The position numbers and the translations under genes are program-made. From the NCBI GenBank assembly GCA_050953365.1, contig JBMNMN010000002.1, forward strand, positions 1 through 64,000: 64,000 bases of DNA. The letters are read 5' to 3'. The notes under the pieces were generated by a model. The model was given only the letters and a program-made list of their open reading frames with translations, made no database searches and was not told the origin of the DNA. Positions 16,862 through 25,602 of the stretch are shown here, one piece after another; the first letter of the stretch is position 1, and every line of letters begins with the position of its first letter. Source of the stretch: UBA1426 sp050953365 (GTDB lineage: Bacteria > Bacillota > Clostridia > Peptostreptococcales > Anaerovoracaceae).

Positions 16862-17521
16862 TTATATCCTCTTGTCGCCGATTTTTGCCACCCTCATTCC
16901 GATTTCCTGTAAGATTTGAACGATGATGACTAATAACGCGACGGTAATCAGCATAATGTCATTTTGATAGCGGTAATAACCGTAGCGGATTGCAATATCC
17001 CCAAGTCCGCCTCCGCCTACAAAACCGGCCATGGCGGAATAGCTTAATATGGTAGTGACGGCTATTGCCGCCCCTACAATCAGCGAGGGTTTCGCTTCCG
17101 GAAGCATTACCTTGCAGATGATCTGGCCCATGGAAGCGCCCATACATTGGGCGGCTTCTATCACCCCTTTATCCACTTCCTTGAGGGAAGATTCCACTAA
17201 TCTTGCCACGAAGGGCGCAGAGGCGATAACCAATGGAACGATGGTTGCGGTGGAGCCGATGGAGGTGCCCACCACGAACCGGGTAAAGGGGATTACGGCT
17301 ACAAGCAGGATCAGAAAAGGTACCGATCTCAGCAAATTGACAAGGATACCCAAAGCCGTATTAATTCCCTTTATCAGGGGATTCTGGCTTCCGTCGGAGA
17401 CCACCAGAGCGACGCCCAGGGGTAAGCCTATTGCGTAAGCCAAAGCCGTGGAAGCCAGCGTCATATACAGTGTTTCAAGCAAACCCAGCCCGATCATTTC
17501 CGTCACTTCTTTACTAAACAC
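16862..17521 (-). CDS. metI: Methionine ABC transporter permease
   Basis: 219 residues, about five membrane helices, with the EAA loop EAAQCMGASMGQIICKVMLPEA that contacts the ATPase. Typical MetI length and motifs (PFVARLVESSLKEVDKGVIEAA). It overlaps the metN stop by 8 bases, showing translational coupling, and metQ follows after 21 bases. Confidence 0.93.
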   Translation of the reverse strand: MFSKEVTEMIGLGLLETLYMTLASTALAYAIGLPLGVALVVSDGSQNPLIKGINTALGILVNLLRSVPFLILLVAVIPFTRFVVGTSIGSTATIVPLVIASAPFVARLVESSLKEVDKGVIEAAQCMGASMGQIICKVMLPEAKPSLIVGAAIAVTTILSYSAMAGFVGGGGLGDIAIRYGYYRYQNDIMLITVALLVIIVQILQEIGMRVAKIGDKRI

Positions 17522-18530
17522 TTGCTTCCACCTCCTTTACAATTATGTCCTGTGTACGCAGATAAGTCAGGACCCGATTGGATAAGTTTTCATCTTCAGG
17601 AAGCTGAATAATCATCTGCCCGAAGGCTTTCCCGTCTATATTTTTGGTATCGGCGAACATGATATTCACCGGCGCCTTACATTCTAAAATAGTCTTGGCC
17701 AATATCGGCTCATAGGACGAGTTCCCGTTAAAAATAATCTGGCAGCAGCGGTTGCCGATAACACGGTCCGGTCTGTCTCCGCCGGGTGATGCAAAACTCT
17801 TTGCGATCTGGGACTTGGGATTGGTAAAAATGTCGATAACATTTCCCATTTCCACGATCCGGCTGTTGTCAATAATAGCGATCCTTTGGCAAATTTCTTC
17901 GATGACGCTCATCTCGTGGGTGATGATTACGATGGTAAGTCCAAACTCCTTGTTAATCTGTTTCAGCAGCCCCAAGATCGAATGGGTGGTTGCGGGGTCC
18001 AAAGCGCTGGTGGCTTCATCGCAGAGCAACACTTTAGGTTTGGTGGCGAGAGCCCTGGCAATGGCCACTCTCTGCTTCTGGCCGCCGGAGAGTTGCGCGG
18101 GGTAGGCGTTGGCTTTGTCGGAAAGCCCAACCAATTCAAGAAGCTCATAAGCCCGTTTCTGCGCCTGGCTTTTTTCCATTCCGACAATTTCCAAAGGAAA
18201 ACAGATGTTATCTATGGCATTGCGCTGCATCAGCAAGTTAAAATGTTGGAAGATCATGCCCATGGATTGGCGCGCAATTCGCAGTTCTTTCTTGCTGAGC
18301 CTCGAAAGATCCCTTCCGTCAAAAAAGACTGTGCCTCGCGTAGGCCGCTCTAAAAAGTTCATACAGCGAACCAAGGTGCTTTTTCCGGCGCCGCTGAGAC
18401 CTATGATGCCGAAGATTTCCCCTTCGTAAATGTCCAGGTCGATATTCTCCAAAGCCTTTACTTGGCCGGCTTTGCCGCTAAAAACCTTTTCCAGATCCCT
18501 TATTGAGATGATGGGCCTTTTCTGGTCCAT
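17514..18530 (-). CDS. metN: Methionine ABC transporter ATP-binding protein
   Basis: 338 residues. Walker A GLSGAGKST, signature LSGGQKQRVAIARAL, Walker B KVLLCDEATSALD, and a C-terminal NIL regulatory domain from about 265 (PILAKTILECKAPVNIMF), where methionine causes trans-inhibition in this family. First gene of the operon. No S-box, T-box or other methionine leader is visible in the 350 bases upstream, so control may be by a protein repressor at the dyad at 18572 or by the NIL domain. Confidence 0.93.
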   Translation of the reverse strand: MDQKRPIISIRDLEKVFSGKAGQVKALENIDLDIYEGEIFGIIGLSGAGKSTLVRCMNFLERPTRGTVFFDGRDLSRLSKKELRIARQSMGMIFQHFNLLMQRNAIDNICFPLEIVGMEKSQAQKRAYELLELVGLSDKANAYPAQLSGGQKQRVAIARALATKPKVLLCDEATSALDPATTHSILGLLKQINKEFGLTIVIITHEMSVIEEICQRIAIIDNSRIVEMGNVIDIFTNPKSQIAKSFASPGGDRPDRVIGNRCCQIIFNGNSSYEPILAKTILECKAPVNIMFADTKNIDGKAFGQMIIQLPEDENLSNRVLTYLRTQDIIVKEVEASV

Positions 18531-18883
18531 ATATATACCCCTTCCTCAAGGCAAATGAATTGCATGTAAACTGATATATCAATATATCAATGATTTGAAG
18601 GAAAATCAAGAGAAGGGACATAAAGCATAATAAATAAGCGCATACAATAATAAGGTACAGATTATTCTTTATATATTTACGCATAGCGGGAAGTAAAAAT
18701 ATCAAGCCGCGGGAATGGGGAGATAAAAATATACAAGCGGAAATCAGATGTAAAAGATTTGCTTAATGTTCGAACAGGTGCGTACATTCAAAAAATATCG
18801 ACAAAAATCTACCTCGGTTTTAGGAGAAAAGCTTTACGCGGGTCGTACAAGGTTCTATAATAGCATTGTTCAAAGGAGTGAGG
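18531..18883. promoter_or_regulatory. Divergent intergenic region with an 18-bp dyad
   Basis: This 353-base AT-rich gap separates metN (minus) from xpt (plus). It contains TGATATAT-CA-ATATATCA (18572-18589), an 18-bp inverted repeat 42 bases from the metN start, plausible as an operator. The xpt promoter lies at 18833-18861. I see no riboswitch core, tRNA or small gene in the rest. Confidence 0.45.
18833..18861 (+). promoter_or_regulatory. Promoter of xpt operon
   Basis: TTTACG (18833-18838), 17 bases, TATAAT (18856-18861). Transcription would begin near 18868 and give a leader of only about 16 bases with the RBS AAAGGAG, so there is no room for the purine riboswitch often found before xpt. 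Confidence 0.6.
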
Positions 18884-19468
18884 ATGAAAGCTATGCAGAT
18901 GCTAAAGGACAGAATCATAAAAGACGGACAAGTCATCGGTACCGAAATCGTAAAGGTCGACTCTTTTTTAAACCATCAGATTGATGTAGCTTTAGTGTCT
19001 GAAATCGGAAAAGAGTTTGCAAGACGTTTTGCGGGCCTTCCGATAAACAAAATCCTCACCATCGAATCCTCCGGTATCGCCATAGCGTGTGCCACAGCAA
19101 TGCATATGGGGAATCTGCCTGTGGTTTTTGCAAAGAAGACCGCGCCCAGCACAATGACCGACGGTTTTTATTCCACAGAGGTTACTTCTTTTACAAAAAA
19201 AGCCGTATCTTCGGTAATCGTATCCCAAAAATATCTTTCGGAACAGGACAATATTCTGATCATTGATGATTTTCTGGCATACGGTGAAGCGGCTCTCGGA
19301 TTGGCAAAGCTGGCAAAGCTGGCAGGCGCTACGGTCTACGGCATCGGCGCAGCTGTGGAGAAGGCATTTCAGGGCGGCGCAGAAAAGCTGCGGCAAGAGG
19401 GATATCGGGTGGAATCATTGGCGGTGATTACGTCTATTAGAGACGATCACATAACTTTTAAGGAATAA
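18884..19468 (+). CDS. xpt: Xanthine phosphoribosyltransferase
   Basis: 194 residues. The PRPP-binding motif is NILIIDDFLAYGEA; KVDSFLNHQID near the N-terminus and GYRVESLAVITSI near the C-terminus follow Bacillus Xpt closely. ATG at 18884 follows RBS AAAGGAG; a TTG at 18866 is in frame but lacks an RBS. It converts xanthine and PRPP to XMP in purine salvage. The BMP-type ABC importer genes follow after 52 bases with no terminator, so uptake and salvage of purines probably form one operon. Confidence 0.93.
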   Translation: MKAMQMLKDRIIKDGQVIGTEIVKVDSFLNHQIDVALVSEIGKEFARRFAGLPINKILTIESSGIAIACATAMHMGNLPVVFAKKTAPSTMTDGFYSTEVTSFTKKAVSSVIVSQKYLSEQDNILIIDDFLAYGEAALGLAKLAKLAGATVYGIGAAVEKAFQGGAEKLRQEGYRVESLAVITSIRDDHITFKE

Positions 19469-19520
19469 TATCAAACTAACTATTGAAAACAATGTGTAAG
19501 GAAACAAAGGAGAAGGAGAA

Positions 19521-20630
19521 ATGAAAAAGTTTTTGGCGATTTTCTTAGTCCTTGTACTGGCAATGACGGCAATGGTTGGCTGCGGCGGAGGCGAAGCGCC
19601 GGACGGAAACGGCGAAACTCCCGATGAAGTAACCACAATAGGGTTCCTCTATATCGGAACTATAACGGACGGCGGTTACAACCAGGCGCAGCATACGGGC
19701 GCAATGGCTGTTGAGGAGCATTTCGGAGGTTCCGTTAAGGTTTTGTATGCCGAGAACGTAGCGGAAGACATCCAGGCGGTAAAGACCAATGCCATCAATA
19801 TGATCGACAACGGCGCCACCATCATCATCGGCACCAGCTTCGGGCACATGGACGGCTTGGAAGAACTGGCCAACGAATATCCGGACCTGACCTTCCTGCA
19901 CTTCTCCGGTTATAAGATGAACGACACCAACTTCGGAAACTATTTCGGAGCTATGGAAGAAGCCAGGTATCTCTCCGGCATCGTAGCGGGAATGACCACA
20001 ACAACCAACAAGCTGGGTTACATCGCTGCCTATCCCTATACGGAAGTACTTATCGGCATTAACTCATTCTTCTTAGGCGCAAAATCCGTAAATCCGGACG
20101 TGACCATGAACGTTGTATTCATCAACAGCTGGGGCGATGCGGCACTGGAACAGGCGGCGGCAGAATCGCTTCTTGCGCAGGGCTGTGACGTGCTCACCCA
20201 GCATGCGGACACTTCCGCCGCTCAGATTGCAGCTGAAAAAGTAGGCGCCTATGCAGTGGGTTACAACATCGACAACAGCAAGGTGGCTCCCGGTTCCTTC
20301 CTGACAGCTCCCATCTGGCATCACGAAGCTTACCTCATTCCCACCATCGAGAAGATCATCGCAGGCGAGTACGTGCCCGAGTCTTACTATGGAACTATGG
20401 CTGACGGCTATATCGGCCTGGCTCCTCTGACCGATCTCGTTTCCGATGAAGCCAAGGCAAAGGTGGAAGAAGTGCAGGCTGAGATCATGGCCGGAAACTT
20501 CCCCATCTTCGTAGGACCTCTTAAGGACAATCAAGGCAACGTAGTTGTCGAAGCCGGGGATGCTCTTACCGAGCGGGCGGATATTTGGAAAATTGATTAC
20601 GTGTTGGAAGGCATTACAGCCATCCAGTAA
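19521..20630 (+). CDS. BMP family ABC transporter substrate-binding lipoprotein
   Basis: 369 residues. Lipoprotein signal MKKFLAIFLVLVLAMTAMVGC with lipobox Cys at 21, then a Gly-rich linker and a PnrA/BMP fold (TIGFLYIGTITDGGYNQAQHTG, NGATIIIGTSFGH, GCDVLTQHADTS). Homologues bind purine nucleosides or related purines. Next to xpt the ligand may be a purine base or nucleoside. The protein is anchored outside the membrane and serves the ATPase and two permeases encoded downstream. Confidence 0.9.
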   Translation: MKKFLAIFLVLVLAMTAMVGCGGGEAPDGNGETPDEVTTIGFLYIGTITDGGYNQAQHTGAMAVEEHFGGSVKVLYAENVAEDIQAVKTNAINMIDNGATIIIGTSFGHMDGLEELANEYPDLTFLHFSGYKMNDTNFGNYFGAMEEARYLSGIVAGMTTTTNKLGYIAAYPYTEVLIGINSFFLGAKSVNPDVTMNVVFINSWGDAALEQAAAESLLAQGCDVLTQHADTSAAQIAAEKVGAYAVGYNIDNSKVAPGSFLTAPIWHHEAYLIPTIEKIIAGEYVPESYYGTMADGYIGLAPLTDLVSDEAKAKVEEVQAEIMAGNFPIFVGPLKDNQGNVVVEAGDALTERADIWKIDYVLEGITAIQ

Positions 20631-20666
20631 CGGATGAAGAACAACAATTCAGTAAGAGACCATGCT

Positions 20667-20692
20667 GGGGCGGTTCCCCTGAGAGCCGCCCC
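20667..20692 (+). promoter_or_regulatory. GC-rich hairpin between binding-protein and ATPase genes
   Basis: GGGGCGG (20667-20673) pairs with CCGCCCC (20686-20692), followed by GATATTTTAT. Such intercistronic stem-loops usually stabilise or attenuate mRNA so that binding protein is made in excess over the membrane components. Confidence 0.6.
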
Positions 20693-20713
20693 GATATTTT
20701 ATCGGAGGTAGTT

Positions 20714-22243
20714 ATGGAGCCAGTCAAGGCAATCGAAATGAAGGGCATCTGCAAAGCCTTTGGATCTGTAAAAGCCAACGAAGATGTGGACCTGACCGTA
20801 TATAATGGGGAGGTCCATGCTTTGTTGGGGGAGAACGGCGCCGGAAAGAGCACCTTGGTCAACATCCTGTCGGGTATATATCGACAGGATAGCGGCACCG
20901 TTTCCATTTACGGAAAGGAAGTCCACTTTACTTCGCCAAAGGATCCCATCGAAATGGGTATCGGAATGATTCATCAACATTTTAAGCTTGTTGACGTGAT
21001 GACGGCGAAGCAAAACATCGCATTAGGAAAGGGCAAAGGACTGTTTGTGAAGAGCAAGCAGCTGACCAAGGAGATCCGGGCAATTTCCGATCAATACGGA
21101 CTGGATGTAGATCCGGACAAAAAAGTCTACAATATGTCCGTAGGCGAAAAGCAGACTTTGGAAATCATAAAAGTACTCTATCGGGGGGCTAAGATACTCG
21201 TATTGGACGAGCCTACAGCCGTGCTGACTCCGCAGGAAATCCGCAGGCTTTTTAAAATCATCCGGAGCATGCGGGATAACGGTTGCGCCGTAGTCATTAT
21301 CACCCACAAACTGGGCGAGGTCATGGAAATCAGCGATCGTATTACTGTACTTCGTAAAGGTAAGAGTGTCGGCACTGTTAAAACCTCCGAAGTTCAAGTG
21401 CCTACCCTCATTGAGATGATGGTAGGAAAAAAAGTAGATCTGGCCATTAAAAAAGAAAAGACCGACGAAGAAAAGCAAGTACTCCTTGAAGTCGATGACC
21501 TTCACGTTATAAACAGCGAGCATAAAAGCGCCCTCTCGGGAATCAGTTTTAACCTTCATGCAGGCGAAATCCTTGGAGTTGCCGGGGTGGCCGGCAGCGG
21601 ACAGAAGGAACTATGCGAAACCATTGCGGGACTGACGAAGGCCGATAAAGGAAGAATATTTTTTGAAGGTGAAAACATTATCGGCAAGACACCCAGAGAC
21701 ATCATTCGGCTGGGAATCCGCATGGGCTTTATTCCCGAAGACCGTCTCGGTATGGGGCTGGTAGGAACCATGGATATCGTTCATAATCTTATTTTGAAAG
21801 ATTATCAGAACCAGCCGGGTATATTCCTCAGAAGGGGGCCCTGCGAGGCAAAAGCCAAATCCATTGTGGAAAAACTGGATATACAGACACCCGGTATTAA
21901 TTATCCGGTAAAGAAACTTTCCGGAGGCAACATTCAAAAAGTGCTGTTGGGCCGTGAAATCGATTCGGACCCTAAGGTGCTGATCACCGCCTATCCGGCC
22001 AGAGGGCTTGACATTGGCGCGTCATACAAGATATACGATCTGTTAAATGAACAAAAAAAGAGAGGCGTAGGTATTCTCTTTATCGGAGAGGACCTGGATG
22101 TTCTAATGGATCTTTGCGACCGGATCATGGTTTTCTGTGTAGGGAAGATCACCGGCATCGTAGATCCGGATAAGGTGACGAAGGAACAGATCGGCCTGTT
22201 AATGACAGGAGGTAAGGAGGGGTTGGCTCATGACCAGATTTAA
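20714..22243 (+). CDS. ABC transporter ATP-binding protein, nucleoside/sugar type (two cassettes)
   Basis: 509 residues with two ABC domains. The first has Walker A GENGAGKST and Walker B ILVLDEPTAVLTP; its signature region is changed to MSVGEKQTLEI. The second starts near 260 with GVAGSGQKEL as a degenerate Walker A and LSGGNIQKVLLGRE as signature. This matches YufO/NupO-type and RbsA-like subunits. RBS GGAGG, ATG at 20714; the end overlaps the next permease by 14 bases. Confidence 0.92.
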   Translation: MEPVKAIEMKGICKAFGSVKANEDVDLTVYNGEVHALLGENGAGKSTLVNILSGIYRQDSGTVSIYGKEVHFTSPKDPIEMGIGMIHQHFKLVDVMTAKQNIALGKGKGLFVKSKQLTKEIRAISDQYGLDVDPDKKVYNMSVGEKQTLEIIKVLYRGAKILVLDEPTAVLTPQEIRRLFKIIRSMRDNGCAVVIITHKLGEVMEISDRITVLRKGKSVGTVKTSEVQVPTLIEMMVGKKVDLAIKKEKTDEEKQVLLEVDDLHVINSEHKSALSGISFNLHAGEILGVAGVAGSGQKELCETIAGLTKADKGRIFFEGENIIGKTPRDIIRLGIRMGFIPEDRLGMGLVGTMDIVHNLILKDYQNQPGIFLRRGPCEAKAKSIVEKLDIQTPGINYPVKKLSGGNIQKVLLGREIDSDPKVLITAYPARGLDIGASYKIYDLLNEQKKRGVGILFIGEDLDVLMDLCDRIMVFCVGKITGIVDPDKVTKEQIGLLMTGGKEGLAHDQI

Positions 22244-23312
22244 TATTGTGAAACGGGACGACCTTCCGAAAAATGCGGAGTGGTTCATCCGGGCTCTGGC
22301 GATTTTGTTCTCCATTGTCTGCGCGGGATTGGTGATATGGGTCCTGGGTTTTAACCCGTTTGTTATTTTCCCCAGCATGGTTAAAGGCGCGCTGGGCACG
22401 GAGATCCGGCTTACACAGACCATACTTAAGGCTATACCCCTGATCGTTACGTCCTTGGGTATTTTAGTAGCCTTTAAAATGAAGTTCTGGAACATCGGAG
22501 GAGAAGGGCAGATCATTATGGGCGCCCTGGCTGCGGCCTATGTTGCCCTGAATGTGGAAGGACTGCCGAAACCCGTGATGCTGCTTCTCATGGGTATAGC
22601 GGCTATGATCGCCGGGGGCGTCTGGGCGTTTATTCCGGCATTTTTCAAAGCAAGGATGGGAGTAAACGAAACCATATTTACCCTCATGCTAAACTACATT
22701 GCCATTAAATTTGTTACTTATCTGCAGTATGGCCCCTGGAAGTCTCCCGAATCCCAAGGCTTTCCAAAAGTAGCTACTTTCCCCGATAATGCCATCCTGC
22801 CTAAGCTCTTCGGAATCCATATCGGTTGGATCATCGCCCTTGTGCTTGTTGTACTGGTGTATATTTTCATTAACCATACGAAAAAAGGCTTTGAGATTAC
22901 CGTGGTAGGTGAAAGCAAAGAGACGGCCAGATATGCGGGAATGAATATTTCATCGATTATTATAGTAGCCATGTTGATTTCCGGAGGTCTCTGCGGCTTG
23001 ACGGGCATGATCCAGGCATCGGCAGTGGAAAAAACTCTTACGGCCAGCCTGTCAGGCGGCTACGGATTTACCGCTATCATCACAACGTGGCTTTCCAGGC
23101 TGAATGCCATTGCCGTACTCTTTGTTTGCATTGCTTTCGCCATCTTGTTGCAGGGCGGAGCGTATATTCAGGTTTCCATGCAGATTCCCGCTGCCGTAGC
23201 GGATATGATACAGGGAATCATTTTGTTCTTTGTACTGGGCAGCGAGTTTTTCCTGCAATATAAAATCAGTATTGCGGGCAGAAGAAATAAAACACAAAGG
23301 GAGGTGGCATAA
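22230..23312 (+). CDS. ABC transporter permease, nucleoside type (NupP/YufP-like)
   Basis: 360 residues, about 9-10 membrane helices, BPD_transp_2 family. The motif GVNETIFTLMLNYIA and the later YAGMNISSIIIVAM, SGGLCGLTGMIQ segment match YufP/NupP. The start overlaps the ATPase gene, and the stop and next start overlap by one base (TAATG), so the two permeases are coupled. Confidence 0.9.
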   Translation: MTRFNIVKRDDLPKNAEWFIRALAILFSIVCAGLVIWVLGFNPFVIFPSMVKGALGTEIRLTQTILKAIPLIVTSLGILVAFKMKFWNIGGEGQIIMGALAAAYVALNVEGLPKPVMLLLMGIAAMIAGGVWAFIPAFFKARMGVNETIFTLMLNYIAIKFVTYLQYGPWKSPESQGFPKVATFPDNAILPKLFGIHIGWIIALVLVVLVYIFINHTKKGFEITVVGESKETARYAGMNISSIIIVAMLISGGLCGLTGMIQASAVEKTLTASLSGGYGFTAIITTWLSRLNAIAVLFVCIAFAILLQGGAYIQVSMQIPAAVADMIQGIILFFVLGSEFFLQYKISIAGRRNKTQREVA

Positions 23313-24238
23313 TGGAAGGATTCTTGGCTGCCACGGTAATTGCGAGTATGCCACTGCTCTTTGCAACCATCGGAGAGGTCATTACCGAGAAGTCGGGACT
23401 TCTCAATTTGGGCGTAGAAGGCCTCATGCTCATGGGGGCCATAATGGGCTTTGTGGTCGGATATGAAACGGGAAATCCATTGATGGGAGTTCTGGGAGCG
23501 ATTCTGGCCGGAGCGGCAGGCAGTCTTATTTTCGCATTTCTTACCGTAACCCTTCGCGCCAATCAAGTCGTAACCGGATTGACGCTGACCATATTCGGAA
23601 CCGGATTTGCAAGCTTCATGGGTAAATCCTATATGGGGCTTGTAGTTCCGCAGACCATTAAAGATTTCTTCGCAAAGGTTCATTTGCCTCTGTTGGGGGA
23701 TATCCCCTTCCTGGGACCTGTCTTTTTCCGGCAGGACGTGTTCGTTTATTTTGGCTATTTTCTGGTGATTGCAGCGGCACTCTATCTCTATAGGACAAAG
23801 CAAGGCCTAAACCTGAAAGCGGTAGGAGAGAGCGCAGCCTCCGCAGACGCCTCCGGCGTCAACGTCATGATGTACAAATACGTTCATACCTGTGTGGGCG
23901 GAGCTCTATGCGGACTGGGCGGCGCATATATGTCTCTGGTCATGATGTCCGTCTGGGTGGAAAATGTGGTCGCCGGAAGAGGTTGGATTGCGGTAGCGCT
24001 GGTTATTTTTGCTTCCTGGAATCCCATCAAAGCTTTTATCGGCGCTTTCCTTTTCGGGGGACTCTCCATTTTGGGCTTTCGCTTGCAGAGCATGGGGATT
24101 CACATTTCCCAGTACTGGGTTGATATGCTGCCCTATGCGGCCACGATATTGATCATCATACTGAGCTCCAGAAAGAATAAGAAGGAGAACCAACCTCCGG
24201 CGGACTTGGGCAATGCGTATTTCCGCGAGGAAAGATAG
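23312..24238 (+). CDS. ABC transporter permease, nucleoside type (NupQ/YufQ-like)
   Basis: 308 residues, about 8-9 membrane helices. GEVITEKSGLLNLGVEG near the start and the DASGVNVMMYKYVHTCVGGALCGLGGAYMS region are typical of the second permease of BMP-type importers. It probably forms the channel heterodimer with the preceding permease. A strong terminator follows 45 bases downstream, closing the xpt-bmp operon. Confidence 0.9.
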   Translation: MEGFLAATVIASMPLLFATIGEVITEKSGLLNLGVEGLMLMGAIMGFVVGYETGNPLMGVLGAILAGAAGSLIFAFLTVTLRANQVVTGLTLTIFGTGFASFMGKSYMGLVVPQTIKDFFAKVHLPLLGDIPFLGPVFFRQDVFVYFGYFLVIAAALYLYRTKQGLNLKAVGESAASADASGVNVMMYKYVHTCVGGALCGLGGAYMSLVMMSVWVENVVAGRGWIAVALVIFASWNPIKAFIGAFLFGGLSILGFRLQSMGIHISQYWVDMLPYAATILIIILSSRKNKKENQPPADLGNAYFREER

Positions 24239-24282
24239 AGACAGCTTATAAAACATAAGATGTAAAGAAAGACAAAGTTATT

Positions 24283-24323
24283 AAGTTGTAAAAGGTGTTT
24301 AACACTTTTTACAACTTTTTTTG
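24283..24323 (+). terminator. Intrinsic terminator of the purine operon
   Basis: AAGTTGTAAAAGGTGT (24283-24298) pairs with ACACTTTTTACAACTT (24302-24317), with one G-T pair and a 3-base loop, followed by a T-run. Confidence 0.92.
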
Positions 24324-24406
24324 TTTGAAATCATGTCTTTTTTCTATGGTCATCGGGGCAGAATGAATTGGGACTGGGAGATAGGATGAAAACACTATAA
24401 AAAGGA

Positions 24407-24434
24407 TTGACAACAGGTAAGAAGCATATATAAT
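24407..24434 (+). promoter_or_regulatory. Promoter of the sugar-acid operon
   Basis: TTGACA (24407-24412), 16 bases, TATAAT (24429-24434): both hexamers are consensus. About 85 bases separate it from the first gene. A promoter this strong suggests repression, probably by the DeoR-type regulator encoded at 26461. Confidence 0.75.
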
Positions 24435-24520
24435 TTATATCAGATTTATGTCATATAATATCAATACCATGTCACATTTAGACGATCTTTATAAATGGTT
24501 GTGAGTTTGGAGGAAGGGAA

Positions 24521-25549
24521 ATGGCTGCGCTGTTTGAGTTTGATGATTCCAGGAAATTTGATGTAATCCCCATGGGTAGGATTGCAATAGATTTCAATCC
24601 TTTATCTGATGAATATTATCAATCAAGCGACAAGGTAACTGTATTTGAAAAGTTTATCGGAGGTTCCCCCGCGAACATATCTGTTGGCCTTGCCAGACTC
24701 GGGGTAAAAACCGGGTTTATCGGGAAAGTATCTGACGACCAATTCGGTACTTATGCTATCAATTACCTTAAAAATGAAGGTATTGATGTATCTCATATCA
24801 CAAGATCAAAAAACAAGGAAAACTTGGGGTTAGCTTTTACCGAAATACTCAGCCCTACGGAAAGCAGCCTTTTAATGTATCGTCATAATGTTGCCGATCT
24901 GGCATTAATGCCGGAGGATGTGGACGAAGAATATATAAAATCAACAAAAATACTTCTCATATCGGGTACTGCGCTTGCTGCAAGCCCGTCCAGAGAGGCA
25001 GTGCTGAAAGCTTTGCAGTTGGCTAAAAAAAATGGTACTGTCGTTGTTTTCGACATTGATTACAGACCCCATACATGGAAATCTACGGATGAAATAACAG
25101 CTTATTATTCTATTGTAGCTACTCATAGTGATATGATTCTCGGCTCAAGAGAAGAATTTAATTTGACTGAAAGATTTATTTTCAGCGAACCCGTGGATGA
25201 TTTGGCCAGCGCGAAACATTGGTTCGATTGCGGCGCAAAGGCCGTGATCATTAAACATGGCAAAGAAGGCTCCAGAGCATACTTTTCAAACGGAGAAAAA
25301 TATCTTGTAAAACCGTTCCCTGTAAAATTTCTAAAAGGTTTCGGCGGAGGCGACGGTTATGCCAGCGCTTTTCTTTGCGTATTGCTGGAGGGAGGATCCT
25401 TAAAAGATGCTCTCAGCGCGGCAAGTGCCAGCGCGGCTATGTTGGTTGCGGCAAAAGCCTGCTCCGACTCCATGCCCTCAAGAGAGGAATTGAGGAATTT
25501 TGAAAGAGAATCCATAGAAAAATATGGGGAAATGGTAACAATGATTTAA
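24521..25549 (+). CDS. PfkB family kinase, IolC-like (5-dehydro-2-deoxygluconokinase type)
   Basis: 342 residues. The pattern follows Bacillus IolC: FDVIPMGRIAIDFNP, FIGGSPANISVGLARLG, LGLAFTEILSP, LLISGTALAASPSREAVLKAL and VFDIDYRPHTW. The PfkB active-site motif is FGGGDGYAS where IolC has FGAGDSYAS; the catalytic Asp is kept. IolC phosphorylates 5-dehydro-2-deoxygluconate in inositol breakdown, but no other iol gene except the aldolase is present and the neighbours are uronate genes. The real substrate may be a related keto-deoxy sugar acid. RBS GGAGGAAGGG, ATG at 24521. Confidence 0.85.
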   Translation: MAALFEFDDSRKFDVIPMGRIAIDFNPLSDEYYQSSDKVTVFEKFIGGSPANISVGLARLGVKTGFIGKVSDDQFGTYAINYLKNEGIDVSHITRSKNKENLGLAFTEILSPTESSLLMYRHNVADLALMPEDVDEEYIKSTKILLISGTALAASPSREAVLKALQLAKKNGTVVVFDIDYRPHTWKSTDEITAYYSIVATHSDMILGSREEFNLTERFIFSEPVDDLASAKHWFDCGAKAVIIKHGKEGSRAYFSNGEKYLVKPFPVKFLKGFGGGDGYASAFLCVLLEGGSLKDALSAASASAAMLVAAKACSDSMPSREELRNFERESIEKYGEMVTMI

Positions 25550-25602
25550 TTATCCAAGAGCTTGTTACTAATAAATGAATTTAAGGAAAACGAGGAGAGA
25601 GA

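Noticed and set aside
18531..18765. SAM or T-box leader for metNIQ
   Set aside because: Neither the S-box nor the T-box conserved segments occur on the minus strand here.
18780..18883. Purine riboswitch before xpt
   Set aside because: No conserved purine aptamer core is visible, and the likely promoter leaves a leader of only about 16 bases.
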